The notes under the pieces are model-generated. The model was not told where the DNA came from. It made no database searches and saw only the letters and a list, made by a program, of their open reading frames with translations. A stretch of DNA of 64,000 nucleotides from Gammaproteobacteria bacterium (lineage in GTDB: Bacteria > Pseudomonadota > Gammaproteobacteria > Steroidobacterales > Steroidobacteraceae): positions 41,074 through 105,073 of the forward strand of contig DAHXNE010000025.1 in the NCBI GenBank assembly GCA_027366635.1, given 5' to 3'. Position 1 is the stretch's first letter. The number at the start of each line of letters is the position of its first letter. Positions 8,843 to 19,657 of this stretch are shown piece after piece. The position numbers and the translations under genes were made by a program.

Positions 8843-10714
8843 TCAGATCTCCACCACGGTGTTCAGGGAAATTACCCCGCGTGGGGGCATGCGGAAGAAT
8901 TCTGCGGCCTGAGTGCTGTGCCGCTGCATGCGCGCGAACAGCAGCCGCTGCAAGCCGCGCCAGCCGGGCAGATCGCGCGCGCGCACCACGTGTTGACCGA
9001 CGAAGAACGCGCTGTCCTCCATGAATACTGTCAAGCCGCGTGCACGGCAGCCGCGCAGCGCCTCTCCCACATCCAACGTCTCCATGAACCCAAAGCGTGC
9101 TGTGACCAGGTAGATCCCCGGTATGGTCTCGTCGATCTCGACCCGGTTGGCCGGATCCTGGCGCGGCGTGCGCAGGACCTCGAGGTTCAGGATGATGAGC
9201 CGCTCGTGCACCACATGGTTGTAGTGGACATTGCCGATCAGCGCCGAGGGGACCAGATCGGGGGTGCTCGCCAGAAATACCGCGGTTCCCGGTACACGCG
9301 GCACCCCGGCCAGCAGACGCGGCAGCTCGCTGCGAGGAACCGCCTGGCGCGCGAGCGCCGCGCGCAGCTCCAGCCGGCCGTTCCGCCAGATGATGAACCC
9401 GGTGAACAGCACCGTCGCCAGGGCGAGTGGAATCCAGCCGCCGGTGGGTACCTTGGTCATGTTGCCGGCGACGAAGGTCGAGTCGACCACGAACATCAGG
9501 CCGAACAGCAGCGCCACGGTCCATTTCGGCCAATTCCATTGCTGCAGCGCCACGAACGCTCCGAGCACGGTCGTGATCAGCATCGTGCCCACCACCGCCG
9601 AGCCGTAGGCCGCCGACAGCGCATGTGTCGAGCGGAAGCCGATCACGAATCCAACCACGGCCGCGAATACCATCCAGTTGACGATCGGCACGTAGATCTG
9701 CCCGAGCTCGGTGGCCGAGGTCTGCAGGACGCGGATGCGCGGCAGCAGATCGAGCTGAACGGCCTGGCGGGCGATGGAGAACGCCCCCGAGATCACCGCT
9801 TGCGAGGCGATGACGCTGGCCGCCGTGGCCAGGATCACCATCCACGGCAGCTCCGAGGCGGAGACCATGTGGTACAGCGTTTGCGGGATGTAATGGCCCT
9901 GCGCGAGCTGCAACGCGCCCTGGCCGAAGTAATTGAGCAGCAGTGCCGGCCAGACGAGGGCGAACCAGGCGACGCGGACCGGCTCCTTGCCGAAGTGGCC
10001 CATGTCGGCGTAGAGCGCCTCGGCGCCGGTCATGCACAGGAACACCGCGCCAATCACCGCCAGCGCAACTGCGGGCCGCCGCACCAGCAGATCGATGCCG
10101 TAGAAAGGGTTGATCGCATACAGCACGGCCGGGTCGGCGCGGATCGCCGCGATGCCGGTCGCTGCCAACACCAGGAACCACACGATCATGATCGGACCGA
10201 ACAGAGCGCCGATGCGGGCCGTGCCGCGCCGCTGGTAGGCGAACAGGGCCGCGATGACGCCCAGGGTGAGGGGTATCACCGCGTCATTGAAGTCGGAGCT
10301 GACCACCCGCAAGCCCGCCGCGGCGCCGAGCACGGTGATCGCCGGTGTGATCAGCGAATCGCAGAAAAAGAAAGCCGTACCGGCGAGCGCCAGGCCCACC
10401 ACGGCTCGCGCCCACAGGCTGCCGGCCGCACAGTTGCGTTGCGCGAGCGCGAACATCGCGAGAACCCCGCCCTCGCCCTCGTTGTCGGCGCGCATGATGA
10501 CGCTGATGTACTTGATGGTTACGGAGAGCGTCAGCGCCCAGAAGATCAACGACAGCGCCCCGAGTACCGCCACGCGATCGAAGCGCCCCGCGTCGGTCAG
10601 GGTCTCCTCCAACGCATACAGCGGGCTGGTGCCGATGTCGCCGTACACTATGCCGGTCGCGCTGACGACCGCCGCCAGCGACAAGGCGCGGGTTCGTGCC
10701 GTGCCCGCACTCAT
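8843..10714 (-). CDS. kup: Low-affinity potassium transporter Kup
   Basis: Inner-membrane K+/H+ symporter of the KUP/HAK family, 623 residues with about twelve membrane helices in the first 430 and a cytoplasmic C-terminal domain. Signature segments are GIVYGDIGTSPLYAL at residues 22-36 and ADNEGEGGVLAMFAL near 75-89, plus CDSLITPAITVLGAA. The start overlaps the stop of the SET-domain gene (ATGA), so translation is coupled. Potassium uptake is otherwise unrelated to its folate-pathway neighbours. Confidence 0.95.
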   Translation of the reverse strand: MSAGTARTRALSLAAVVSATGIVYGDIGTSPLYALEETLTDAGRFDRVAVLGALSLIFWALTLSVTIKYISVIMRADNEGEGGVLAMFALAQRNCAAGSLWARAVVGLALAGTAFFFCDSLITPAITVLGAAAGLRVVSSDFNDAVIPLTLGVIAALFAYQRRGTARIGALFGPIMIVWFLVLAATGIAAIRADPAVLYAINPFYGIDLLVRRPAVALAVIGAVFLCMTGAEALYADMGHFGKEPVRVAWFALVWPALLLNYFGQGALQLAQGHYIPQTLYHMVSASELPWMVILATAASVIASQAVISGAFSIARQAVQLDLLPRIRVLQTSATELGQIYVPIVNWMVFAAVVGFVIGFRSTHALSAAYGSAVVGTMLITTVLGAFVALQQWNWPKWTVALLFGLMFVVDSTFVAGNMTKVPTGGWIPLALATVLFTGFIIWRNGRLELRAALARQAVPRSELPRLLAGVPRVPGTAVFLASTPDLVPSALIGNVHYNHVVHERLIILNLEVLRTPRQDPANRVEIDETIPGIYLVTARFGFMETLDVGEALRGCRARGLTVFMEDSAFFVGQHVVRARDLPGWRGLQRLLFARMQRHSTQAAEFFRMPPRGVISLNTVVEI

Positions 10715-11295
10715 CGCCTGACCGTGGCTTCGGCGCGGCGCTTGCGGGGCGTACCGCGCTTATCGGCTCGCGCCTTGGCTGGCCGTTTGCCGGGGCGCTC
10801 GGCCTGCGCAGGCGTTTTCTTTGGCGGCCAGAGCATGCTGCCGCGGCACTGCGGATGTCCGCACCGGCAGGCGTAGATCTCGTCGGCATCGGGCGGGTCG
10901 TCGGGTGAGCGCGCGAGCTGATAGTCGTAGTTGAGCTCCTCCCCGGGCTCGATGGTGCGGATGGCCTCGATGTAGACCCGTTTGTCCTCGATCACCGTCT
11001 CGCAATTGGGATTGCAGGAGTGATTGATGAATCGCGCCTCGTTGCCGCCCGCGCCGGCGTCGATGACGGTGCGCGTATCGACGATGAACAGGAACGTATG
11101 GTTGTCGCGTGAGTCGCGGTCCTCGTAGCGCCGGTCGGCCTCGCGATGCGAGACCCGCTCGCCGAGGTACTCCACGATCCGAGTGCCCTTGCGGATGCGG
11201 CGCAGCGCAAATGCGCCGCGGCCGTGCACGCGCGATCGGCGTACCACGAAATACGGTGCGCGTCGTGGGGCTCGCTTGCCGGGCGCGCGCGGCAT
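10711..11295 (-). CDS. SET-domain protein-lysine methyltransferase
   Basis: A 194-residue SET-domain protein. Visible motifs: HGRGAFALRRIRKGTRIVEYLGE for the N-terminal SET strands, RFINHSCNPNC at 88-98 (SAM-binding pseudoknot), and ELNYDYQ at 120-126 with the catalytic Tyr. A post-SET zinc cluster, CRCGHPQC at 143-150 followed by RGSML, resembles eukaryotic histone methyltransferases. The tail from 159 is rich in Lys, Arg, Pro and Ala, like histone H1. Such proteins occur in some proteobacteria; their substrates are mostly unknown. The gene lies between thyA (one base) and kup (ATGA overlap), so it is co-transcribed with folate genes. Confidence 0.88.
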   Translation of the reverse strand: MPRAPGKRAPRRAPYFVVRRSRVHGRGAFALRRIRKGTRIVEYLGERVSHREADRRYEDRDSRDNHTFLFIVDTRTVIDAGAGGNEARFINHSCNPNCETVIEDKRVYIEAIRTIEPGEELNYDYQLARSPDDPPDADEIYACRCGHPQCRGSMLWPPKKTPAQAERPGKRPAKARADKRGTPRKRRAEATVRR

Positions 11296-11296
11296 C

Positions 11297-12091
11297 TCAG
11301 ACCGCCACCGGCGCCGCGATGGCCGGATGATGCTGGTAGTTCACGAACTCGAAGTCCTCGAGTGCGTAATCGAACAGGGTCGCAGGACGCTTGCGGATGC
11401 GCAGCTGCGGCGGCGGGAACGGGTCGCGCTGCAGCTGCGCGCGCGCCTGCTCGAGATGATTACGGTACAGATGGCAGTCCCCACCGGTCCAGATGAACTC
11501 TCCGGGCGCGAGATCGCATTGCTGCGCGACCATGTGAGTCAGGAGCGCGTAGCTGGCAATATTGAAGGGTACGCCGAGAAAGACATCGGCGCTGCGCTGG
11601 TAGAGCTGGCACGAAAGCCTGCCCGCCGCGACGTGGAACTGGAACAGGACGTGGCACGGCAGGAGGCGCATACGCTCCAGATCCCCGACGTTCCAGGCGC
11701 TTACCACGATGCGCCGTGAGTCCGGATCGCGCCGGATCAGGTCGATGGCGGCGGCGATCTGATCGATGGTGCGGCCGTTCGCGGCCGTCCACGCGCGCCA
11801 TTGCTTACCGTAGACCGGGCCGAGCTCGCCCTGCGTATCGGCCCATTCGTCCCAGATGGTCACGCCGTGCTCGTGTAGCCACGCGACATTGGTTTCCCCG
11901 CGCAGGAACCACAGCAGCTCGCAGACCACCGAGCGCAGGTGCATGCGCTTGGTCGTCACCAGCGGAAATCCCTGTGACAGGTCGAAGCGCAGCTGCTCGC
12001 CGAAGCGCGCGAGCGTTCCGGTCCCGGTGCGATCCCCCTTGGGCGTGCCGCTCTGGAGGATGCGGCGCATCAAGTCCAGATACGGACGCAT
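11297..12091 (-). CDS. thyA: Thymidylate synthase
   Basis: Converts dUMP to dTMP with methylene-tetrahydrofolate, producing dihydrofolate for FolA. It is 264 residues, the same length as the E. coli enzyme. The catalytic Cys146 lies in [12 protein letters not shown], and [42 protein letters not shown] and the conserved C-terminal APVAV are present. It is six bases after lgt, the usual lgt-thyA order, and one base before the SET gene, within the rlmI-lgt-thyA-SET-kup-folA run. Confidence 0.97.
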   Translation of the reverse strand: MRPYLDLMRRILQSGTPKGDRTGTGTLARFGEQLRFDLSQGFPLVTTKRMHLRSVVCELLWFLRGETNVAWLHEHGVTIWDEWADTQGELGPVYGKQWRAWTAANGRTIDQIAAAIDLIRRDPDSRRIVVSAWNVGDLERMRLLPCHVLFQFHVAAGRLSCQLYQRSADVFLGVPFNIASYALLTHMVAQQCDLAPGEFIWTGGDCHLYRNHLEQARAQLQRDPFPPPQLRIRKRPATLFDYALEDFEFVNYQHHPAIAAPVAV

Positions 12092-12097
12092 CGCGGC

Positions 12098-12901
12098 TCA
12101 GCCCGCAGCGGCGAAATTACCCGATGGCACGCGGGCCCGATAGGCGTAGATCAGCAGCACGATCCCGATCACGATCATCGGGAAGGACAAAACCTGCCCC
12201 ATGGTCAGCCAGCCCCAGGCGAGATATCCCAACTGCGGATCGGGCATGCGGACGAACTCGACCGCGAACCGGAATATGCCGTAGAGAAGCAGGAACAGGC
12301 CCGACGCGGCCAGCCGCGGCTTCGTCTTGGACGTGAACAGCCACATCACCGTGAACAGGACGATGCCCTCGAAGAAGGCCTCGTACAGCTGCGAGGGCTG
12401 GCGAACCACGCCCTTGTAGAGAAATCCCCACGGCAGCGTGGTGGGCTTGCCCCACAGCTCGCCGTTGATGAAGTTCCCCAGGCGCCCGAAGAACAGCCCG
12501 ACCGTCGGCAGCGGCGCGGTGAAGTCGAAAACATCGCCCGCACTGCGGCCGCGGCGCATGGCGAACAGCGTCATGGCCACTATGACCCCGAGCAGGCCGC
12601 CGTGGAAGGACATCCCTCCGTCCCAAACCTCGATCGGGTACCAGGGGTTATGGGCCGTCCAGAACGTCATACCGTAGAAGATGACGTAGCCGATGCGGCC
12701 CCCGAGGATCACCCCGAGCATGCAGTAGAAAATCAGATCATCGACGTCCACCGCCGTCCAAGTCGACCCGGGGCGGGATGCCCGATAGCGCGCCAGCAGC
12801 CACGCGCCGGCAAAGCCGAACAGGTACATGATCCCGTACCAGTGGACTTTGAGCGGGCCGATGCGGAATGCGATGGGATTGATATCCGGGTATATGATCA
12901 T
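12098..12901 (-). CDS. lgt: Prolipoprotein diacylglyceryl transferase
   Basis: Integral inner-membrane enzyme that adds diacylglycerol from phosphatidylglycerol to the lipobox cysteine of prolipoproteins, the first step of lipoprotein maturation. The Lgt signature GRLGNFINGELWG is present, along with HWYGIMYLFGF near the N-terminus, DGGMSFHGGLLG and RFAVEFVRMPD. Seven membrane helices fit its 267 residues. Lipoproteins in this window that would be its substrates include LolB and RlpA. Its ATG overlaps the stop of rlmI (ATGA). Confidence 0.96.
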   Translation of the reverse strand: MIIYPDINPIAFRIGPLKVHWYGIMYLFGFAGAWLLARYRASRPGSTWTAVDVDDLIFYCMLGVILGGRIGYVIFYGMTFWTAHNPWYPIEVWDGGMSFHGGLLGVIVAMTLFAMRRGRSAGDVFDFTAPLPTVGLFFGRLGNFINGELWGKPTTLPWGFLYKGVVRQPSQLYEAFFEGIVLFTVMWLFTSKTKPRLAASGLFLLLYGIFRFAVEFVRMPDPQLGYLAWGWLTMGQVLSFPMIVIGIVLLIYAYRARVPSGNFAAAG

Positions 12902-14142
12902 AGGGGTGAAGTGTATCCGACCTCATTGCCGATGCGGCAGAAGAAAGTCTTGAGGTAGCGAGTCTCGGGAATGGCGGGGTGCATGGGATGATCGGGCGAC
13001 TGGCCGCCGGCCTCGAGGATCTGCGCCTCGCGGCCGACATGGCGGGCTGCGGCTTGCAGTATTCCGATCAGCGCCTCGGCCGACAGATGGTATGAGCAGG
13101 AGCATGAGACCAGCAGCCCATCCTCGGCGAGCACGCCCATCGCCAACTGATTGAGCTTGCGGTAGGCCGCCTGACCGCGCGGGATGTCCTTCTTGCGCTT
13201 GATGAACGCCGGGGGGTCCAGAATCACGACGTCGAACCGCTCGCCGCGCTCGCGCAGGGCCGTGAGCGCCTCGAATGCATCGGCGCGCAATGTCTGCAGC
13301 TGCAGGCCGTTGTGCTCGGCATTACGCTTGGCATACGCCAGGGCAGGCTCGGAGGCGTCGACGCAGCAGGCCGAGGCGGCGCCGGCCGCAAGCGCCCTCA
13401 ATCCCCAGGCGCCGACGTAACTGCAGACGTCGAGTACCCGTGCTCGCGGTGGCAGAAAACGTGCCAGTCGCGTCCGATTAGCGCGCTGATCGTAGAACCA
13501 CCCCGTCTTCTGTCCCGCCTGCAACGGAGCGAAAAAGTGCAGGCCCGCCTCGGGCACCGTGAGTTCCGCGGGCATCCCGCCAAAGGCCGCGCGGGTCTCC
13601 AGCGGCAGCCCTTCCAGAGTCCGGGCACCGGAATCGTTTTTCCAGACGAGCGCCGTCGGCGCAAGGCTGTGGCGTATGGCGGCCTCGACCGTCTCGCGTA
13701 GTGCCTCCATGCCGGCCGTGGCGATCTGTCCGACCATGATCTCGCCGTAGCGGTCGAGGACCAGTCCCGGCAGACCGTCCGACTCGCCGAAAACCAACCG
13801 ATAGTACGGTTCGCCATGCAGACGCTCGCGCAGCGCCAGGGCGCGCCGCAATCGACTCTCGAACAATGCCTGATCGATGGGCAGGGCCGCCGTGCGGCTC
13901 ATGATGCGCGCACAGATCAGGGCATGCGGATTGACATAGGCGTGTCCGAGGAACTCGCCGCGGTAGGACTCGATGCGCGCCGACTCACCGACGGAAAATG
14001 CGCGCAGCGGTGTTGCGTCGGCCACCTCGTTGCTGAACACCCAGGGGTGCCCTGCGGCGATGCGCCGTTCCTCGCCGCGCTTCAGGCGCAGCGTTCCACC
14101 GCAGTGGGCGGCGGATTCGGCGACGGCGGCGGGGGCGGTCAC
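12898..14142 (-). CDS. rlmI: Class I SAM-dependent rRNA methyltransferase (RlmI-like)
   Basis: A 414-residue protein with the RlmI layout: an N-terminal PUA domain (about residues 16-95, with RIAAGHPWVFSNEV), a central EEHEE-like domain (KTGWFYDQRANR), and a C-terminal Rossmann methyltransferase with VLDVCSYVGAWGL, DPPAFIKRKKD and the catalytic region SCSCSYHLS. RlmI makes m5C1962 in 23S rRNA. The start is GTG at 14142; a TATACT-like -10 lies at 14174-14179 on the minus strand without a clear -35. It is the first gene of the leftward run ending at folA. Confidence 0.88.
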   Translation of the reverse strand: MTAPAAVAESAAHCGGTLRLKRGEERRIAAGHPWVFSNEVADATPLRAFSVGESARIESYRGEFLGHAYVNPHALICARIMSRTAALPIDQALFESRLRRALALRERLHGEPYYRLVFGESDGLPGLVLDRYGEIMVGQIATAGMEALRETVEAAIRHSLAPTALVWKNDSGARTLEGLPLETRAAFGGMPAELTVPEAGLHFFAPLQAGQKTGWFYDQRANRTRLARFLPPRARVLDVCSYVGAWGLRALAAGAASACCVDASEPALAYAKRNAEHNGLQLQTLRADAFEALTALRERGERFDVVILDPPAFIKRKKDIPRGQAAYRKLNQLAMGVLAEDGLLVSCSCSYHLSAEALIGILQAAARHVGREAQILEAGGQSPDHPMHPAIPETRYLKTFFCRIGNEVGYTSPL

Positions 14143-14465
14143 GGCAACGGGGGGTATCGGTGAGGGAGCGGGCAGTATACAGGCCGCGGATGCCCGCGCG
14201 CGCTATGCTTGGCGGCAGGATTGCGGACCGCGGGCGCGCGGGTTTTCGTCCGGCTCTGCCTTCGATCGAGAGTTCGCGTCGCGACGGGCCGTCCCGTCCG
14301 CCGCTGCGGTTCCCCGTCACGCCCAGCCCTAAGAGTGCCGCACGATCTTAGGCGGACTCGGCCAGCGCGGGACGGCGCCGGGTCGGCAGGCCGGAAGGTA
14401 TCGTTGGGCCCCGGGAGCGGCCGCGCGCTTGCCGCTCGGTGCCCGGCCCGCTCTAGAGGAGTGTC
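14143..14465. other. Divergent intergenic region rlmI / DUF255 gene
   Basis: This 323-bp region separates divergent genes and must carry both promoters. A TATACT -10-like hexamer for rlmI lies at 14174-14179 (minus). A perfect inverted repeat CCTAAGA-N11-TCTTAGG lies at 14328-14352 and could be an operator or RNA hairpin. A strong Shine-Dalgarno AGAGGAG lies just before 14466. No gene is seen. Confidence 0.55.
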
Positions 14466-16553
14466 ATGCAAATCCGCCATGTAAATGCCGACGGCTCGCC
14501 GCGCTATACCAACCGGCTCGACAGCGAAACCAGTCCCTATCTGCGCCAGCACGGCCACAATCCGGTGGACTGGTACCCCTGGGGTGAGGCGGCGTTCGCG
14601 CGCGCGCGCGAGCTTGACCGTCCGGTGCATCTGAGCGTCGGCTATGCGGCGTGCCACTGGTGTCACGTGCTCGCTGCCGAGAGCTTCGAGGACGAGACGA
14701 CGGCGCGCGTGTTGAACGATTCCTTCGTCAACATCAAGGTGGACCGCGAGGAGCGTCCGGACATCGATCGGATCTACCAGATCGCCCAACAGATGCTGAC
14801 TCATGGCCCGGGCGGTTGGCCGCTCACGATGTTCCTGACACCCGAGCGGGTGCCGTTCTTCGGCGGCACCTATTTCCCGCCCGAGCCGCGCCATGGCTTG
14901 CCGGCATTCAGGGAGCTTCTCGAGCGCGTCGCGCAGTACTATCGGGAGCATCAGGAGTCGCTGCGCGCGCAGGGCGAGGCCCTGGTGGCGGCATTCACCA
15001 GCATCGATCCGCCGGCGCCGGCATCGGATCTGGTCATCGACGGCGCGCCGCTCGAGCGTGCGCGCGCGGCCCTCGAGCGAAACTTCGATGGGCGCCGGGG
15101 CGGGTTCGGCGATGCGCCGAAGTTCCCGCATCCCGGCTCGATCGACTGCCTGTTGCGCCACTGGCGCCGCAGCGCCGGCCACGAGCAGCCGGATCTGCGC
15201 GCGCTGTACATGGCGAGCCTGACGCTCACGCGCATGGCCGAGGGCGGCATCCACGATGCGCTCGGCGGGGGGTTCTGCCGTTACTCGGTCGATGCGGAAT
15301 GGATGATTCCACATTTCGAGAAGATGTTGTACGACAATGCGTGGCTGCTGAGCGTCTACGCCGACGCCTACGTGGCGAGCGGCGATGCGCTGTATGCCCA
15401 CATCGCCGGTGACACGGCCGACTGGATGCAGCGCGAAATGCAGTCGCCCGAAGGCGGTTTCTACTCCAGTCTCGACGCGGACTCCGACGGTCACGAAGGC
15501 GATTTCTACGTCTGGGATCGCGAGCAGATCCGCGCGGCGCTTGCACCGCAGGAATATGCGGTGTTTGCGCCGCGTTTCGGGCTCGATCTGCCGCCGAATT
15601 TCGCCGGCCGCTGGCATCTGTACGGCGCGCGCGCGCCGCGCGAGCTCGCCGAGTCGCTCGGCGTATCGGAGCCGCAGCTCGAGACACTGCTGGAGAGCGC
15701 ACGTGCCAAACTGCTGAAAATGCGGCAGCGGCGCCCACCTCCGTCGCGCGACCAGAAAGTCCTTACGGCCTGGAACGGGCTCGCGATAGGGGCGCTGGCG
15801 CGCGCGGCGCGCGCGCTGGAGCGACCACAGTTCGAGGCCGCTGCGACCCGGGCGCTCGAGTTCGTCCGCCGCGCCTTGTGGCGTGACGGCCGGCTGGCGG
15901 CCACTTATAGCGACGGACGGGCGCGGCTGAACGCCTATCTCGATGACTACGTGTTTCTGGCCGACGGAGTCCTCGAGCTGCAGCAGTTGCGCGTGCGGAC
16001 CGACGAGCTGGCGTTCGCCCGCGAGTTGATGGAAGTGGTGTTGCGTCACTTCGCCGCGCCCGACGGCGGATTCTTCTTCACCTCCGATGACCACGAGGCG
16101 CTGCTGCATCGGCTGAAGACTTTCGCCGACGAGTCGCTTCCGGCCGGCAATGCGGTGGCCGCGCGCGTGCTGTTGCGATTGGGCTACCTGTTGGGCGAGA
16201 GCCGCTATATCGAGGCGGCCGAGCGCACCGTGCAGGCGGGTTGGGCGCCTCTGGAGCACCATCCGCATGCGCACACCACGCTGCTCGGGGTGCTGGAGGA
16301 GCTGTTGTACCCGCCGGTGATCGTGATCCTGCGCGGCGAGCGTACAGCGATCGAGGCGTGGCGCCGCGAGCTCGACCGGGTGTACGCGCCGGGGCGGATG
16401 GTAATCAGCGCGAGCGCGGATGCGGCGGATCTGCCGCCGGCAATCGCCGCAAAGCCCCCGCACGGCCCGGCCGTGGCCTACGTATGCCGCGGCAGCGTCT
16501 GTGGCGAGCCGCTCGAGTCCTTTGCCGCCCTCGCCGAGGCGCTGCGAGCCTAG
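14466..16553 (+). CDS. DUF255 thioredoxin-domain protein (YyaL/SSP411 type)
   Basis: A 695-residue protein with the family's two parts. The N-terminal DUF255 thioredoxin-like domain (about 15-180) has [15 protein letters not shown], the CxxC-type active site ACHWCHV near residue 64, and [14 protein letters not shown] long (alpha/alpha)6-barrel glycosidase-like domain follows ([33 protein letters not shown] is typical). The biological role of the family is not settled; no reaction can be assigned. A strong ribosome-binding site precedes the ATG. The stop codon overlaps that of convergent putA. Confidence 0.9.
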   Translation: MQIRHVNADGSPRYTNRLDSETSPYLRQHGHNPVDWYPWGEAAFARARELDRPVHLSVGYAACHWCHVLAAESFEDETTARVLNDSFVNIKVDREERPDIDRIYQIAQQMLTHGPGGWPLTMFLTPERVPFFGGTYFPPEPRHGLPAFRELLERVAQYYREHQESLRAQGEALVAAFTSIDPPAPASDLVIDGAPLERARAALERNFDGRRGGFGDAPKFPHPGSIDCLLRHWRRSAGHEQPDLRALYMASLTLTRMAEGGIHDALGGGFCRYSVDAEWMIPHFEKMLYDNAWLLSVYADAYVASGDALYAHIAGDTADWMQREMQSPEGGFYSSLDADSDGHEGDFYVWDREQIRAALAPQEYAVFAPRFGLDLPPNFAGRWHLYGARAPRELAESLGVSEPQLETLLESARAKLLKMRQRRPPPSRDQKVLTAWNGLAIGALARAARALERPQFEAAATRALEFVRRALWRDGRLAATYSDGRARLNAYLDDYVFLADGVLELQQLRVRTDELAFARELMEVVLRHFAAPDGGFFFTSDDHEALLHRLKTFADESLPAGNAVAARVLLRLGYLLGESRYIEAAERTVQAGWAPLEHHPHAHTTLLGVLEELLYPPVIVILRGERTAIEAWRRELDRVYAPGRMVISASADAADLPPAIAAKPPHGPAVAYVCRGSVCGEPLESFAALAEALRA

Positions 16554-19500
16554 GCCAACAGCTCGACCGTGCCGCCGATGGCCGCGGTGTTGATGCTGAG
16601 CGTGCGCTCGGTGGCGAAGCGCTGCAGGTAGTGTGGTCCGCCGGCTTTCGGTCCGGTGCCGGAGAGTCCTTGGCCGCCGAAGGGCTGGGTGCCGACCACG
16701 GCGCCGATCATGTTCCGGTTGACGTAGGTGTTGCCGGCCGGCAGTGCATGGAACACGTGCTCGGCCAGCGACTCGAGCCGGCTGTGTATGCCGAGCGTCA
16801 AGCCGAAGCCGGTGGCGCGGATCGCCTCCAGTACCCGCGGCAGCTGGTCGGCACGGTAGCGGGCGATGTGCAGGATAGGGCCGAATTCCTCGGTCTTGAG
16901 CTGCTCGAGCGCGGTCAGCTCGAACAGATGCGGGCCGAAGAAGTGACCGCCCGGGGGGCAATGATCGGTCGGGCAGGCATACAGGAGCTTCGCTGCGTGG
17001 CGCATGCGCTCGGCATGGCGGGTGAGTTTCGCGTGAGCTGCGCCGCTGATCACCGGTCCGATGTCGGTGGCGGGGTCAGCGGGATCCCCGATCCTCAGGC
17101 AGCGCATCGCGCCGATCAGCATCGCGATCAAGCGCTCGGCGATCTCTTCCTGCACATACAGCAGCCTCAGCGCCGAGCACCGCTGACCGGCGCTGGTAAA
17201 GGCGGAGGTGATCACGTCGTCGACTACCTGCTCGGGCAGCGCCGTGCCATCGACGATCATCGCGTTGACGCCGCCGGTCTCGGCGATCAGCGGCACGATG
17301 GGCCCGTCGCGTCCCGCCAGCGTACGGTTGATGGTTGTCGCGGTCGCCGTCGAGCCGGTGAAGGCTACGCCGGCGATTCCCGGGTGGGTGAGGGCGACTT
17401 GCCCGAACAGCGGACCGTCCGCCGGAGTCAGCTGCAGCGCCGTGCGCGGTATGCCGGCCTCGTGCAGCACAGCGACCATGGCATGGGCTACGAGGGGTGT
17501 CGCCGGGGCCGGCTTGGCGAGCACGGTGTTGCCGGCCATCAGTGCGGCGGTGATTTGGCCGCAGAAGATGGCCAGCGGGAAGTTCCAGGGGCTGATGCAG
17601 GCAAATACGCCGCGCCCCTGCAGCCAGAGCTCGTTGCGCTCGCCAACCGGGCCGGGCAGGCGCTGGGGCGTGCCGAACAGCGAACGGCCCTGCTCGGCGT
17701 AGTAGCGGCAGAAATCCGTCGCCTCACGCACCTCGGCAAGGCTGTCCGGAAGCGTCTTGCCGGCTTCCCGCACCAGCAGGTCGACGAACGCGGCGCGGCG
17801 CTGCTCGAGCAACTCCGCGGCGCGTTCCAGAATTGCGGCGCGCTGCGCCGCCGGCTGCCGATCCCAGGCCGGCTGAGCCCGGACCGCGGCCTCCAGGGCC
17901 GCGCGGATCTGCGCTTCGCCGGCGTCGCGGCTGAGGCCCACGGTCTCGCCATTGGTTGGCGAGACGACTGGCGTGTCCGCAGCTGCCTCGGCGGCACCGG
18001 CGAGGATCGGGCCGCCGGCCAGGCGACGGCTGCGCGCCGCGCTGAGATCGGCCAGCAGCGCCGCGATCTCGGTCGGGTTGCCGAGGTCCATGCCTCGGGA
18101 GTTGGCGCGTGCGCCGTATAGATGCGGCGGCTCGCGAACGCCGTGCTGCGTCTCGATGCCCTCAGGAATGATTGGTCCCACGACCTGCTCCACGGCAATG
18201 TGTTTGTCGAGGAAGTGATGTACGAACGAAGTATTGGCGCCGTTTTCGAGCAGCCGCCGAACGAGGTACGGCAGCAGGTCCTGATGCGTGCCCACGGGCG
18301 CGTACACGCGCACGGGCGGCAGCCCCGGCCGCTCGGCGCGCACCACGGCGTACAGCGCCTGACCCATGCCGTGCAGCCTTTGAAACTCGTAGTGCGCGCC
18401 GCGCGGGGCAAGCGCCACCACTGAGGCAATGGTCAGCGCGTTATGGGTGGCGAACTGCGGATACAGGACGTCCCCGGCGGCGAACAACCGCTGTGCACAC
18501 ACCACGTAGTTTGCGTCCGTCGCCGCCTTGGCGGTGTACACCGGGAAGCTCCTCAGGCCCCGCTCCTGGGCGCGCTTGATCTCGGTGTCCCAATACGCGC
18601 CCTTGACCAGGCGCACGCTCATACGCCGGCCTGTCTCGCGCGCCAGCGCGGCCGACCACTCGATGGCGAGCGGTGCGCGCCGCCCGTAGGCCTGCACCGC
18701 CAGTCCGAGCCCCTCCCACTCGCGCGTCTGCGCATCGCGGGCCAGCGCCTCGATGACATCGAGCGACAGGTCGAGCCGATCGGCTTCCTCCGCATCGACG
18801 GTGAGCGGGATGCCGGCGCGGCAGGCGCAACGGGCCAGCTCGACGGCGCTGGGGACCAGACGTTCCAGGACCCTCGGCCGCTGCAGGAGTTGATAGCGCG
18901 GCTCGAGCGCCGAGAGCTTGACCGAGATGCCGGACCGCGTGTGCACGGGACCGGCCGGCTGGCGGCCGAGGGCCTCGATGGCGGCGCGATAGGCCTCGAA
19001 GTGCCGCTGGGCGTCTGCTTCGGTTCGGGCCCCTTCGCCGAGCATATCGAACGAGCACAGGGCGAGCTCTGCCCGCCTCGCGCCTCGCGCCAAAGCGGCG
19101 TCGATGGAATCCCCGACGATGAACGCATGGCCCATCAGCCGCATGGCCCGGCGCATGATCCGCCGCGTCGGCGCTGCAAGCGGATGACGGCGCGTGGTGG
19201 GCGAGCCGAGCAACGCGTGTGGATCCGGCAGCAAAGTCGCTGCGGCGCGGAGCAGGCTGAGACCGAGACGTACCTGGAGGCTCGCGCCGGTCCCACGGGC
19301 GCGCAGTCCGGCGAGCCGCTCGGCGATGAGCCGATCGGCGCTGAGGGCATCGGGCGTGCGCAGCAGTGCCTCGGCCAGACTCATCAGCGCCTTGCCTTCG
19401 GCGCTGTCCAGGCTGAACTGGGCCAGCAGCGACTCGACCGGCGAGCCGGGCCGGGCGTGTGCGCGAGCCGTGTGGACCCAGGCGATGGCTTGAGCGCGCG

Positions 19501-19657
19501 CGGCGCGCAACGATGCCTCGACGCTGAGCAGGGTCTCGCGCAGCGCGGCGACCGCCGGTCCTTCCGGTCGCAGGGTTGCCTCCCGGATGTGCTCACGCAA
19601 GGTATGCAGCGCATTCGGGTCCTGTGGGGAGACCCGTGGGGCGAGCATCGAGGCCAT
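16550..19657 (-). CDS. putA: Bifunctional proline dehydrogenase / P5C dehydrogenase PutA
   Basis: Oxidises proline to glutamate in two steps: an FAD-dependent proline dehydrogenase (about 60-470, with [14 protein letters not shown] and the YPQFATHNA block) and an NAD-dependent aldehyde dehydrogenase (about 500-1000, with Glu in LIAETGGVN and catalytic Cys in [10 protein letters not shown]). At 1035 residues it is the short PutA form. The N-terminus has no ribbon-helix-helix DNA-binding domain, so it cannot repress its own gene as E. coli PutA does. A divergent Lrp-type gene 98 bases away is the likely regulator. It converges on the DUF255 gene with overlapping stop codons. Confidence 0.96.
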   Translation of the reverse strand: MASMLAPRVSPQDPNALHTLREHIREATLRPEGPAVAALRETLLSVEASLRAARAQAIAWVHTARAHARPGSPVESLLAQFSLDSAEGKALMSLAEALLRTPDALSADRLIAERLAGLRARGTGASLQVRLGLSLLRAAATLLPDPHALLGSPTTRRHPLAAPTRRIMRRAMRLMGHAFIVGDSIDAALARGARRAELALCSFDMLGEGARTEADAQRHFEAYRAAIEALGRQPAGPVHTRSGISVKLSALEPRYQLLQRPRVLERLVPSAVELARCACRAGIPLTVDAEEADRLDLSLDVIEALARDAQTREWEGLGLAVQAYGRRAPLAIEWSAALARETGRRMSVRLVKGAYWDTEIKRAQERGLRSFPVYTAKAATDANYVVCAQRLFAAGDVLYPQFATHNALTIASVVALAPRGAHYEFQRLHGMGQALYAVVRAERPGLPPVRVYAPVGTHQDLLPYLVRRLLENGANTSFVHHFLDKHIAVEQVVGPIIPEGIETQHGVREPPHLYGARANSRGMDLGNPTEIAALLADLSAARSRRLAGGPILAGAAEAAADTPVVSPTNGETVGLSRDAGEAQIRAALEAAVRAQPAWDRQPAAQRAAILERAAELLEQRRAAFVDLLVREAGKTLPDSLAEVREATDFCRYYAEQGRSLFGTPQRLPGPVGERNELWLQGRGVFACISPWNFPLAIFCGQITAALMAGNTVLAKPAPATPLVAHAMVAVLHEAGIPRTALQLTPADGPLFGQVALTHPGIAGVAFTGSTATATTINRTLAGRDGPIVPLIAETGGVNAMIVDGTALPEQVVDDVITSAFTSAGQRCSALRLLYVQEEIAERLIAMLIGAMRCLRIGDPADPATDIGPVISGAAHAKLTRHAERMRHAAKLLYACPTDHCPPGGHFFGPHLFELTALEQLKTEEFGPILHIARYRADQLPRVLEAIRATGFGLTLGIHSRLESLAEHVFHALPAGNTYVNRNMIGAVVGTQPFGGQGLSGTGPKAGGPHYLQRFATERTLSINTAAIGGTVELLA

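Noticed and set aside
8576..10876. 766-codon plus-strand open frame
   Set aside because: Antisense to kup and folA, rich in Arg, His, Gln and Asp with no recognisable domain; a shadow frame.
14139..16961. 940-codon minus-strand open frame
   Set aside because: It is antisense to the well-supported DUF255 gene, reads as Arg/Pro/Gln-rich low-complexity protein, and is a by-product of high G+C codon usage.
16241..18121. 626-codon plus-strand open frame
   Set aside because: Overlaps the end of the DUF255 gene and is antisense to putA; no domain and no ribosome-binding site.
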